From contig NZ_CP007542.1 of assembly GCF_000478825.2 (NCBI RefSeq), positions 1,736,001 through 1,800,000 of the forward strand: a stretch of DNA of 64,000 nt, written 5' to 3'. A program made the position numbers and the translations under genes. Positions 47,626 to 55,456 of this stretch are shown here, in pieces. The notes under the pieces were generated by a model. It was given only the letters and a program-made list of their open reading frames with translations. It was not told where the DNA came from and ran no database searches. Origin of the DNA: Synechocystis sp. PCC 6714 (GTDB lineage: Bacteria > Cyanobacteriota > Cyanobacteriia > Cyanobacteriales > Microcystaceae). Every line of letters starts with the position of its first letter. Within the stretch, counting starts at the first letter, position 1.

Positions 47626-48246
47626 CTAATTCTGTTTTTCCACCTGGGTAAATTCCAATTCCACCGGGGTTTCCCGGCCAAAAATGGACAGTAAGGCTTT
47701 TAGCTTACTTCTTTCTGGACTGACTTCAATCACGTCCCCTTCAAAATCTTTAAAGGGGCCGGACAGTACCATGATGTGATCACCGATTTCCATATCGATT
47801 TTCACCACTGGTTCCTGTTCGTCTACGTGGCGGAAGATTCGTTCCACCTCCCCATGGCTAAGGGGCATGGGCAGAACGTGGCCCCGCCCTCGGCCATAGT
47901 GGCGTTTTTGCTCAGAACCGACAAAGTTAATGACATGGGGCGTATTTTTCACCACCTGCCAGGCGTCATCATCCATAATCATGCGAATAAGCACATAGCC
48001 GGGGAAAATTTTCTCTTCCCCCTGTACCCGGGCCCCATCCTTACGGATTTTGACAATGGGAGTTTTGGGGATTTCCACCTGGAGAATGCGATCGGCCACA
48101 TCAAGGGTGTGGATCCTTTGCTCTAGGTTCATTTTCACCCGCTTTTCACAGCCAGAGGCAACCTGCACGGCGAACCAGCTGCCTTCGCTGGGGGTGCCTT
48201 TTTTGTTTTGTTCCGCGACCGGAGATTGATCGTCAGTGAAGCTCAT
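47626..48246 (-). CDS. nusG: Transcription elongation/antitermination factor NusG
   Basis: 206 residues. An NGN domain (WFAVQVASGCEKRVKMNLEQ; PGYVLIRMIMDDDAWQVVKN) and a KOW domain (VLSGPFKDFEGDVIEV, VELEFTQVE). The N-terminal 20 residues are polar and extend beyond the E. coli protein. It couples RNA polymerase with ribosomes or Rho. Lies between secE and rplK in the standard order. Confidence 0.96.
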   Translation of the reverse strand: MSFTDDQSPVAEQNKKGTPSEGSWFAVQVASGCEKRVKMNLEQRIHTLDVADRILQVEIPKTPIVKIRKDGARVQGEEKIFPGYVLIRMIMDDDAWQVVKNTPHVINFVGSEQKRHYGRGRGHVLPMPLSHGEVERIFRHVDEQEPVVKIDMEIGDHIMVLSGPFKDFEGDVIEVSPERSKLKALLSIFGRETPVELEFTQVEKQN

Positions 48247-48526
48247 GACAACATGTACGAGGAATATTTACTGGGGGTATTGCCGGCAATCTAGGCTCAG
48301 GTTTGAGCAAGACTGGGCAAAGTGAATGTTGGGGATTTAGGACTTCTAAAACTTCAACAGGATCGAAAAAATAAAAAATATCGAGGGTGTAACTGAAAAA
48401 ATAAAAGTTTTATTTTATTGAAATAACGTAACAGGAGGCTTTGATTAGAAGTTTCTAGTCGGCCATTGAAAGAAAACTAGAGTCATTGGGTGGTAATTTA
48501 CCCACCGTTTTGCTCCATTGAATTCT

Positions 48527-48772
48527 TTAACCAAAAAGGAAAGGTTGTTTGGTAATCCAGCCAAAGATCTGATCAACAAAGTAGATAACCGTCGAAACCA
48601 GGATAACCATCAAAATTACGGCTACGGATTCGCTGATTAGCTGTTGACGGGAGGGCCAAACTACTTTTGCCAACTCATCTTTGGTGGCCGCAACAAAGTT
48701 GCTCCGGGCTTGGGCACCATCTACGGAGTTATCTTCGGTGCTGTCGGTTCTAACCGCTTCCTTTTTAACCAC
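48527..48772 (-). CDS. secE: Preprotein translocase subunit SecE
   Basis: 81 residues, starting with GTG at 48772; GGGAGG lies upstream. Short SecE with one transmembrane helix (SVAVILMVILVSTVIYFVDQ) preceded by the conserved amphipathic ELAKVVWPSRQQLISES. Part of SecYEG. A 280-base gap to nusG contains an AT-rich inverted repeat (AATAAAA/TTTTATT near 48398-48418) but no gene. Confidence 0.93.
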   Translation of the reverse strand: MVKKEAVRTDSTEDNSVDGAQARSNFVAATKDELAKVVWPSRQQLISESVAVILMVILVSTVIYFVDQIFGWITKQPFLFG

Positions 48773-48883
48773 AGGTTTTTCTTGCCTCCCAAATCGTTGT
48801 AACTAATGAGAAAATCTAGAACTTTACCAAGCGCAAAATTAAACAGTTGCGGGGCAATCGTTAGCTAGGTAATTGGTGGTCAA

Positions 48884-48956
48884 CGCGCCCTGGAGGACTT
48901 GAACCCCCGACATCAGGTTTTGGAGACCTGCGTTCTACCAACTGAACTAAGGACGC
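48884..48956 (-). tRNA. trnW: tRNA-Trp (anticodon CCA)
   Basis: On the minus strand GCGTCCT pairs with AGGGCGC (one G-T pair), the anticodon stem-loop is CAGGT-CTCCAAA-ACCTG with CCA, and the T arm holds GGGGGTTCAAGTCCTCC. Discriminator is G; CCA is not encoded. It lies between rplS and secE, 112 bases upstream of secE, the same arrangement as in many bacteria. Confidence 0.97.
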
Positions 48957-49061
48957 ATAGTCTGGGCTAAGTTGAGCCCTAGAGTGTGCACTCACTCTCG
49001 CACCATCATACCCTAATTTGCTACCAATTCCCATCGATGGAGACCGTCATGATTCTGGGAA

Positions 49062-49430
49062 TTAGAGAGCCCGGTCGAACCGTTGCTTGATGCGGGTGGC
49101 TTTACCAACCCGATCCCGGAGATAGTAGAGCTTGGCCCGGCGTACCTTACCACGACGCAATACTTTTATGCTAGCCACCCGGGGAGAATGGAGCAGAAAA
49201 ACCCTCTCAACGCCAACGCCTTGGAAGATTTTACGGACAGTAATGGTTTCGCTAATGCCGCCGTTGCGCTTGGCAATTACGGTACCTTCATAGGGTTGGA
49301 TCCGTTCTTTGCCACCCTCTACGATTTTGACCCCAACTTTAATGGTGTCACCGACATGGATGGTGGGCAGGTCTTCTTTGAGAAACTCTGCCTCGATGGA
49401 ATTAATTATGGCTTGGGCGTTCATGGTCAC
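49062..49430 (-). CDS. rplS: 50S ribosomal protein L19
   Basis: 122 residues from GTG 49430; the ATG two codons later (49424) is an equally good start. Typical [33 protein letters not shown] and [20 protein letters not shown]. Located near the 30S-50S interface. Transcribed toward tRNA-Trp. Confidence 0.95.
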   Translation of the reverse strand: MTMNAQAIINSIEAEFLKEDLPTIHVGDTIKVGVKIVEGGKERIQPYEGTVIAKRNGGISETITVRKIFQGVGVERVFLLHSPRVASIKVLRRGKVRRAKLYYLRDRVGKATRIKQRFDRAL

Positions 49431-49561
49431 AGTAAAAACTCACAATTTCTCATCATAACTGATTTATTATCTTTTGCAAAAGTTGGTTTTGCCTAGTCTT
49501 ATCCGTTGTTCGGCCCAGACTTTGAGCCGTTAGAATGCAGTTGACTGTAATTGAAAAGCCC

Positions 49562-49954
49562 ATGACCACCATTACTTCCCAGGCGATCGCCCGCTACCGT
49601 GACCAACTTGCCCAATTCCCAGAAGCGATGCTGGCCTTGGACACCATTGAGGATTGTGAAGGTAATTTGGAAGATGCGGCTTTGGCCTTGGGCATCCATG
49701 TGGGACAACAGCCTGATCGCAATGATTGGCTAGAGGGCTTGGCAAAAAGATGCCGGGTTGCCATTTGTGAGGGCAATTTTCCGGCGGCCCTAAAGGACAA
49801 TAACATCAGTGTGGTGGTCAGTCATTTAGGCGATCGCAAAGTCTGCCATCCTCTGTTGGCTCCCCTGGTGGTGGCCTATGTTTTGGAGCAAGGTATTGAT
49901 AATTTTTGTGCTCCGATCCGTTTCAAACTCCACTACGGAGAGGATAACAGTTGA
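49562..49954 (+). CDS. Conserved-looking hypothetical protein
   Basis: 130 residues from ATG 49562; an earlier ATG at 49535 would add 9. Soluble, with an N-terminal helical part (AIARYRDQLAQFPEAMLALD) and an EDCEGNLEDAALALGI segment that resembles UBA-like helical motifs, then a compact alpha/beta region. I do not know its function. Divergent from rplS, 59 bases before the hydrolase gene. Confidence 0.65.
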   Translation: MTTITSQAIARYRDQLAQFPEAMLALDTIEDCEGNLEDAALALGIHVGQQPDRNDWLEGLAKRCRVAICEGNFPAALKDNNISVVVSHLGDRKVCHPLLAPLVVAYVLEQGIDNFCAPIRFKLHYGEDNS

Positions 49955-50012
49955 TTAAAACCATTAAAACTTGAATGGGGCTTGGGCCAGTAGCAGAAAA
50001 TTCTAGGGCGAA

Positions 50013-50987
50013 ATGACGAACAGAGAAAATGGGTGGAATATTCGCATTGGTTGCCAACGGGAATGGATCTGGCGGGGTTGGCAAATTCGCTACAGTTTCT
50101 GCCATCCTTCCCAACCCATTGGCTTACCTCCTCTATTACTGATCCACGGTTTTGGAGCGGCGATCGAACATTGGCGTCACAATGTCTCATTTTTTGCCCA
50201 ACATACCAGCGTTTACGCCATTGATCTGCTAGGCTTTGGCGGTTCCCGCAAGGCAAATACCCTTTACAGCGCCTATGGCTGGGCAGAACAGGTGGAAGAT
50301 TTTTGTCAGCAGATAATTGGTTGTCCCACAGTGCTGGTGGGTAATTCCATCGGTTCCCTAGTGGCATTAACGGTGGCGGGGCAAAGTCCGGCCCTAGTAG
50401 CTGGGTTAATTATGGCTAGTTTGCCCGATGTTTCCCTACGTCAGCAAGGGGCTCCCCGCTTTTTACGTCCTTGGATTGAAAAGCTGGAAAATGCTTTTTC
50501 TCCTCCTTGGTTACTGGACAGCCTGTTTAAGTTAGTCCGTCGCCCCGCCATTATTAAACGCTGGGCCAGCCTAGCCTATGGTTCACAGACAGAACAGCTC
50601 GACTTGGATAACTTTAATCGGGAGTTAGTGCAGATTATTTGCTTGCCTCCCCAGGATTTAGGGGCAGAAATTGCTTTCCGGCAATTATTTAGCTCCGTAC
50701 GTCTGCCCCACTTTGCGCCCTCGGTCAAAGAGGTATTGCCTTCATTGAATTTGCCTATTTTATTGCTTTGGGGAGAAGGCGATCGCTTTGTTCCCTATCG
50801 CTACGGCCAAAAATTTGCCTCGTTTAACAAAAGAATTGAATTTCAACTTTGGGCTGGAGCCGGTCACTGTTTACATGATGAGTGCCCAAATAAGTTTAAT
50901 CAAACTTGCTTAACTTGGCTGAAGCAGAATTTTAGTAAATCCTTAGAAATGGTCGAGCCAGTTGTGACAACCGAGAAAAGTCATTGA
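50013..50987 (+). CDS. Alpha/beta hydrolase
   Basis: 324 residues. Oxyanion motif LLIHGFGAAIEHW, nucleophile elbow GNSIGSLVAL (Ser near residue 112), acid in LWGEGDRFVPYRYG and His in AGAGHCLHDE. The set resembles cyanobacterial/plastid hydrolases such as pheophytinase-like or chlorophyllase-like enzymes, but the substrate cannot be fixed. No signal peptide. A 95-bp mobile element lies 12 bases after the stop. Confidence 0.8.
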   Translation: MTNRENGWNIRIGCQREWIWRGWQIRYSFCHPSQPIGLPPLLLIHGFGAAIEHWRHNVSFFAQHTSVYAIDLLGFGGSRKANTLYSAYGWAEQVEDFCQQIIGCPTVLVGNSIGSLVALTVAGQSPALVAGLIMASLPDVSLRQQGAPRFLRPWIEKLENAFSPPWLLDSLFKLVRRPAIIKRWASLAYGSQTEQLDLDNFNRELVQIICLPPQDLGAEIAFRQLFSSVRLPHFAPSVKEVLPSLNLPILLLWGEGDRFVPYRYGQKFASFNKRIEFQLWAGAGHCLHDECPNKFNQTCLTWLKQNFSKSLEMVEPVVTTEKSH

Positions 50988-50999
50988 AAAATCAACACT

Positions 51000-51094
51000 T
51001 ATAATCAATCAAAGTAAGATTGAGACGACTAAGGTCTTTACCAAAGACGCTTTTAGCTCTGATCGGTGTCTTACTCTCAACTAAATCAACTATA
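51000..51094 (+). mobile_element. 95-bp MITE-like element, subfamily 2
   Basis: Begins TATAATCAATCAAAGTAAGA (one change from TATAGTC) and ends AAATCAACTATA. About 90 percent identical to the reverse complement of 40390-40484 over the whole length. It fills most of the convergent gap between the hydrolase gene and the ComFB-domain gene. Confidence 0.85.
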
Positions 51095-51131
51095 CAAAGC
51101 TTTTGAATAGATTTTTAGAATTTTTGACAAA

Positions 51132-52211
51132 CTAAAAAGTGTACCAATCACGAATGGAGTCAGCAAAGGTTTCGTCTCCATTATCTTCATCATTGTCGGC
51201 AAACTCCATAATAGAAGTCTGTTGGGCATCAAGGGTTTCTTGTCTTCGTCTTTGGATGTAGGTTGGGTCAGTTTCCATGTGGGTTGTATGCCGACCATCC
51301 CGTTGATTTTTTTCAATTTGCCTTAGTACTTTCCGCACTACCGAGGCCAAGTTTTTAGCTGTTATTTTTTCGTATGGAATGCCGTAAACATCAAGCAATT
51401 GCTCCAAGTCTAACAGGGCGGCATGGTAATCCCTTACGCCTCGACGGATTTTGCTGGAAAGTTCATCAAGGCTAACTTTATCCTGAGTTGCCCCAATGTT
51501 ACGGGCAAATTCTTCCAATTCCATCAAAATGGAGTGGGCGACGCTAAAGGAATCTACTTCATCCACATTCAAGGGAGTGGATTTTTTCAGGGGATCCCGC
51601 ATAATTGCTCCAATACCCCTCAACACAGCGGTGCGTATTTCCCCTTGCATTTGTTCAATTCGTTGCATTTGAAATGCTTTTCCCTCCTCACTGGCCACAT
51701 ACATGGGGGGGAGGCGATTGAGGGTGTAGCTAGCTACTTCGGCGATGCTAACAAATTTGGCTACGTTGACGGGAAGTTTTTGTAGTTCATTATAAATTTC
51801 GTCTTTGACCACTGCTTCGAGAATGTTAAGGCAGGTTTTGCGTTGACGTTTTTTTTCTTCTTCTTTTTCATCTAATAGGTTTTCCAAGAGGGATTGACTG
51901 ATACTGTCAGAGTCAATGCCGTAAATTGGCGCAATAATCTCTAATAAACTTTTGGCGATAGGTACATAAGCTTGCTTTCGGTTTAAACTCTCGATCAAGT
52001 TGTACATATCGGACACCAATCGTTTGATATCTGGCTGAACCTTAACCAGACTCATCAGCAGGGTATAGGTTGAGCTACCTCCCACTACTTTAGGGTCATT
52101 CTCCCAAACTTTATTAGTCAGACCATAAATGATTTTCTTGAGTCTAATTCTTTCACGGTTACTCTCAATTTTGTTGATAACATCGGGTAAACATTCCGTG
52201 TTAAATTTCAT
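51132..52211 (-). CDS. Large ComFB-domain protein (candidate cyclic-dinucleotide receptor)
   Basis: 359 residues. Residues about 125-190 match the ComFB pattern: ILEAVVKDEIYNELQKLPVN, VAKFVSIAEVASYTLNRLPP, then MYVASEEG. ComFB proteins have recently been described in cyanobacteria as cyclic di-nucleotide receptors linked to competence, motility and cell size. Most are far shorter; here helical regions lie on both sides (1-120 with the charged EKEEEKKRQRK, and 200-300), plus a polar acidic tail ending DSIRDWYTF. No signal peptide or membrane helix. The ligand is not known. AT-richer than its neighbours. Confidence 0.7.
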   Translation of the reverse strand: MKFNTECLPDVINKIESNRERIRLKKIIYGLTNKVWENDPKVVGGSSTYTLLMSLVKVQPDIKRLVSDMYNLIESLNRKQAYVPIAKSLLEIIAPIYGIDSDSISQSLLENLLDEKEEEKKRQRKTCLNILEAVVKDEIYNELQKLPVNVAKFVSIAEVASYTLNRLPPMYVASEEGKAFQMQRIEQMQGEIRTAVLRGIGAIMRDPLKKSTPLNVDEVDSFSVAHSILMELEEFARNIGATQDKVSLDELSSKIRRGVRDYHAALLDLEQLLDVYGIPYEKITAKNLASVVRKVLRQIEKNQRDGRHTTHMETDPTYIQRRRQETLDAQQTSIMEFADNDEDNGDETFADSIRDWYTF

Positions 52212-52445
52212 GATAGTTAACGCACTTTTGGGAAAACTTTACCGCTAGCCTAGCTTATCGCGGAAGATGGAGGCCATGGCCTCTAAGGGATGATGTGTGC
52301 TGATATAGACTATTTCCAACAATTATGCTGACGCTCAACAACATGATAGCAGTATGACAACATTGACATTACCTACAGGTTATTTATCAACATAATTCCC
52401 GCATTGAAAGGACAGAACGACGATCACAAAAAAGGTTCGCTTTAA

Positions 52446-53147
52446 CTAAACTGTATGAGGGTTGATGGCGGACTGCTCCAGCCATTGGCTGAGAAGCTGA
52501 CCACATTCCTCTACCGATCGCCGTTGGGCTAAAGCTTGTTGCAACTGACCGTGGGCCTGGCGGTGTTGTTCCAGCAAATTCTTTGCCTGCAGAAAAGCCC
52601 AGCTTTCCTTTTGAGGCAGGTTAATCTCCGCTAGTCCTGCTCGGCGAAAGGCCCAGCGCAATTGTTGGCGATCGCCGTTTCCCCCCTCGGCTTCCCCGTA
52701 AATCATTTTTTCGGCGGCAATGCCGGCCATCCAGACCGTAGCCCAACGCTCTAAGGCCTGGGGACGATGCCGCCACTGCTGACACTCAATTTCGAGATTA
52801 CTCGTATCGAATTGAATGCCTGCCATACCCCCTGTTCCCTGACGCAGAACTTCCCAAGGACTAAGGCTGTAATTAGCGATGGGAATTTGTAGGCAATGGG
52901 CGACGAGGAAATGTCCTGCTTCGTGGCACAAAATACGTTCCCGTTCTGCTTTGCTCTGGAACAAACCGACAAAAAAATCCGTACCCTTTCCTTGCCAACT
53001 AATTTGATCCGCTGTGATTATGCCCAAAATCACTAAAGTTGTTGCCGCTGGAATGGCCGGGGAAAGGTTGACCACTGGCCCCACCAAGGCGGACATCATC
53101 ATCAAAAAAATGGCGATCGCCACTAGGTTTAAACGGCTATCGGACAT
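52446..53147 (-). CDS. Orphan FtsH-type (M41) metalloprotease domain without AAA+ part
   Basis: 233 residues from ATG 53147 (MSDSRLNLV); an upstream ATG adds 16. Two N-terminal membrane helices (residues 5-55), then an M41-like domain with HEAGH zinc motif in ILCHEAGHFLVAHCL (near residue 90) and a helix with WMAGIAAEKMIYGEAEGG, matching the AG..AE...yG segment of FtsH peptidase domains. The AAA+ ATPase module that normally unfolds substrates is absent. May act alone or with another ATPase. Confidence 0.75.
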   Translation of the reverse strand: MSDSRLNLVAIAIFLMMMSALVGPVVNLSPAIPAATTLVILGIITADQISWQGKGTDFFVGLFQSKAERERILCHEAGHFLVAHCLQIPIANYSLSPWEVLRQGTGGMAGIQFDTSNLEIECQQWRHRPQALERWATVWMAGIAAEKMIYGEAEGGNGDRQQLRWAFRRAGLAEINLPQKESWAFLQAKNLLEQHRQAHGQLQQALAQRRSVEECGQLLSQWLEQSAINPHTV

Positions 53148-53226
53148 GGCAAAAAGGTAGTGAAAATTTATCGACTTAGTTTTGCTTAAAAGCAAAAGCT
53201 GAGCAATTCGGTTCTTAAATCAATTA

Positions 53227-53709
53227 TTAGAAACGCACCTGGGAATAGGCCGCATCGGAAATGGTGGGAATTTCTGCATAACGCCCTAAAACGGATTGAA
53301 CAATGCCAAAAAATCCGCAGGCTAAGGCACCAAGAAAAGCGAAGTTGTAGAGGGTTTCTGTTACCAATCCTTGGCCAAACACAGGCTGGATTACGTAGGC
53401 TACAATTAAACCAAATAGAGATAGTAAAATGCCAATTAAGATGGCTTGCATAGCATTAAAACGGATGAAGTGGGAAATATTGCTATTCCTAACCACCGCC
53501 ATGAAAAGAACAATAAAAATAATAAAAGGGGCAAAGGGAAATTGGTAATAGAACTGCAATAGGGGCATAATGGGTAGATAGATTATTTGCAAAATCGGAA
53601 ACTGTTGCAATAAGAAACTACCGAACATGAATGCATCAATGAGGGGAATTACATAGATTAAAGCGCTGAAAAAACGATCTTTTCCGTCCGCCGTACTATT
53701 GGATGCCAT
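53227..53709 (-). CDS. Tic20-like membrane protein
   Basis: 160 residues from ATG 53709 (MASNSTADGK); the frame is open 58 codons upstream without family signal. Four hydrophobic helices (DRFFSALIYVIPLIDAFMF, FAPFIIFIVLFMAVV, FNAMQAILIGILLSLFGLIV, LYNFAFLGALACGFFGIVQ) with the conserved SHFIRFNAMQAI, as in chloroplast Tic20. The cyanobacterial role is unclear; a channel is proposed for plants. Divergent from the ferredoxin gene, downstream neighbour of the protease-like gene. Confidence 0.8.
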   Translation of the reverse strand: MASNSTADGKDRFFSALIYVIPLIDAFMFGSFLLQQFPILQIIYLPIMPLLQFYYQFPFAPFIIFIVLFMAVVRNSNISHFIRFNAMQAILIGILLSLFGLIVAYVIQPVFGQGLVTETLYNFAFLGALACGFFGIVQSVLGRYAEIPTISDAAYSQVRF

Positions 53710-53946
53710 AGAAAATTCCTTGCCAATGAAAAAAGTTGTGGAGATATGCCCTGATTCTAACCTGGTTCGCAATGGTAAAGATTCGGTCTTCCCCCCAGGC
53801 GATCGCCAGAGAAAATTATCTCGTTGTCCATTGCCATTGATCCACCTCTGATCCTTCCTTGGGTTGGTTAACAGCCCTTCCAAAACTTGCTAGAGTGTTG
53901 ATCGCCTAAAAATCTGATTAATCCTTTCATTAATTACCGCCCCGCC

Positions 53947-54267
53947 ATGGCTAATACCTACACCGCTGAAATCCAACACCAAGGTCAGACCTATACCATC
54001 ACCGTGCCAGAGGATAAAACGGTGCTCGAGGGGGCGGACGATGCTGGGTTGCAACTACCCACTTCCTGTGGAGCTGGGGTTTGTACTACCTGTGCCGCAC
54101 TGATCGTAGAGGGAACAGTGGATCAAGCAGATGGCATGGGGGTTTCGGCGGAACTACAAGCAGAAGGATATGCCCTCCTTTGTGTTGCCTATCCCCGCTC
54201 GGATTTAAAAATTGTCACCGAAAAAGAGGACGAAGTTTACCAGCGACAGTTTGGCGGACAAGGTTGA
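53947..54267 (+). CDS. [2Fe-2S] plant-type ferredoxin
   Basis: 106 residues. Cluster cysteines at 41, 46, 49 and 79 (PTSCGAGVCTTCAAL ... YALLCVAYP), exactly the plant-type spacing. The body differs from photosynthetic ferredoxin I: after the third Cys it has DGMGVSAELQAEGYALL in place of the usual DQSFL loop, and a longer C-terminal tail (EVYQRQFGGQG). So it is probably one of the minor ferredoxin isoforms rather than the main electron carrier. Its electron partner is unknown. Confidence 0.9.
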   Translation: MANTYTAEIQHQGQTYTITVPEDKTVLEGADDAGLQLPTSCGAGVCTTCAALIVEGTVDQADGMGVSAELQAEGYALLCVAYPRSDLKIVTEKEDEVYQRQFGGQG

Positions 54268-54410
54268 TTTCGTTGATCAAGATGGGACAGGTTTGCCAAG
54301 ATCTTCCCTTCCCCCGTTAACGAACCATTATTGGGCGCTAGTTTGCTACTTTGGACAGAATAGCACTTAAAAATCTGTTTCAATCTGTTCACCGTTAATC
54401 CCCCAAGCCC

Positions 54411-54953
54411 ATGAGCCCAGCAAAAATTCGTAACGTATTGTTGGCCATAGCGGCCATTGTTCTGAGTACTGCCCTTTATCTCGGTTTTCAGACCCAAACC
54501 CAAGACACTTCCCTCAAGGCCCAAGCCCAACAGGCTATTCCCCTAGCGACAGCCTTAGACAATGGCCGTCCTACTTTGGTGGAATTCTATGCCAATTGGT
54601 GTACCAGTTGCCAAGCTATGGCCCCCGATTTGGCGCTGTTGAAGAAAAACTATGGCGGGTCGGTCAACTTTGCCATGCTCAATGTGGATAACAATAAATG
54701 GTTGCCGGAGGTGCTGCGCTACCGAGTGGATGGCATTCCCCATTTTGTTTATCTTGATGACACCGGCACGGCGATCGCCGAGAGCATCGGAGAACAACCC
54801 TTGGCGGTGTTGGAGCAAAATATCACAGCTCTTTTGGCCCATGAGCCCATTCCCCATGCCAATCTGACTGGTCAAACCTCAGTGGTGGAAAACCGTACCA
54901 TTGAAGCTGACCCCACATCCCCCCGAAGCCATGGCAATCCCCGTCCTAGCTAG
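54411..54953 (+). CDS. txlA: Membrane-anchored thioredoxin-like protein TxlA
   Basis: 180 residues. An N-terminal anchor helix (NVLLAIAAIVLSTALYLGF) is followed by a thioredoxin fold with active site YANWCTSCQAMAPDL (CTSC, near residue 65) and cis-Pro segment VDGIPHFVYLD. Relatives (TxlA, plant HCF164) pass reducing power for cytochrome b6f and c maturation; ccsA lies 3.3 kb downstream. Ends in a polar Pro-rich tail. Confidence 0.88.
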   Translation: MSPAKIRNVLLAIAAIVLSTALYLGFQTQTQDTSLKAQAQQAIPLATALDNGRPTLVEFYANWCTSCQAMAPDLALLKKNYGGSVNFAMLNVDNNKWLPEVLRYRVDGIPHFVYLDDTGTAIAESIGEQPLAVLEQNITALLAHEPIPHANLTGQTSVVENRTIEADPTSPRSHGNPRPS

Positions 54954-55058
54954 GTTATCCCTGGGCAGAAGGTATGCCAATCATTAAACTGCTACAAGTT
55001 CGGCTATCCAGCCCTTTGGCGATCGGCTAGTATTTACTTGTGTGTGAGGAGTAAGATT

Positions 55059-55121
55059 AATAAGGAAGCAGCCGGAGGGTCGAAACATGGCAAGACTCCT
55101 TGCGGACTTCCTTATTTTTTT
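55059..55121 (+). terminator. Strong intrinsic terminator or terminator-ended small RNA
   Basis: AATAAGGAAG (55059-55068) pairs perfectly with CTTCCTTATT (55107-55116), followed by TTTTT. Inside, GGAG (55074-55077) pairs with CTCC (55096-55099). It is about 105 bases after txlA and probably ends that transcript. Confidence 0.75.
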
Positions 55122-55140
55122 GCCTAATTTTCGTGGTTAA
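55087..55140 (+). CDS. Possible 17-residue ORF inside the terminator hairpin
   Basis: ATG 55087 follows GGAGGG (55074-55079) by 7 bases. The ORF codes MARLLADFLIFLPNFRG and stops with TAA. A basic start and hydrophobic centre would suit a small membrane peptide. But it runs through the stem and T run of the hairpin, so translation needs readthrough. Could be chance. Confidence 0.25.
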   Translation: MARLLADFLIFLPNFRG

Positions 55141-55350
55141 TATTGACAACTTTTCTGTTTTACAGCATTAATATCAAAAATCTTTCTTCTACTTTCTGCA
55201 AACATTGTGCCTATCCATCCATTCCCAAAGAGAAACTAAAATTGTTGGGTGGGTACTTGCTTGTTTAACAACTAAGTTTGGGTGTGCCGTCGGCTCATCG
55301 GTTCGGTTTTATAGTCTTCCGTCCCAATGGAGTGACAGGAAAATGGTCAA

Positions 55351-55407
55351 GGGTAAGCAGTCATTACCCACCAGGTGAGTTACATTGGGTAACCTAGGTA
55401 AGTAACT
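55351..55407 (+). promoter_or_regulatory. Two inverted repeats upstream of the GGDEF gene
   Basis: GGGTAA (55351-55356) / TTACCC (55364-55369) with a 7-base loop, and AGTTAC (55378-55383) / GTAACT (55402-55407) enclosing CCTAGG. Both arms are perfect. They could be operators or leader hairpins; no family is recognised. Confidence 0.4.
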
Positions 55408-55456
55408 AAACCCCCTGAATAATTTCCAGACCCCACCTCCGCCCTCACCTCCCCCT

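Larger units (their letters stand above)
54954..55456 (+). other. Long intergenic region with several hairpins
   Basis: 503 bases. From 5' to 3' it holds a GTGTGAGGAG motif (55040-55050), a strong hairpin with T run (55059-55121) that encloses a tiny ORF, an AT-rich stretch, and two small perfect inverted repeats (55351-55407) just before the GGDEF gene. Each is listed separately. Confidence 0.6.

Noticed and set aside
55036-55052. GTGTGTGAGGAGT is the reverse complement of the Yfr1 sRNA core ACTCCTCACAC, so a Yfr1 gene on the minus strand was considered
   Set aside because: Downstream on the minus strand there is no second stem-loop with a T run, and the upstream side is the strong plus-strand terminator. 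The match is probably chance.
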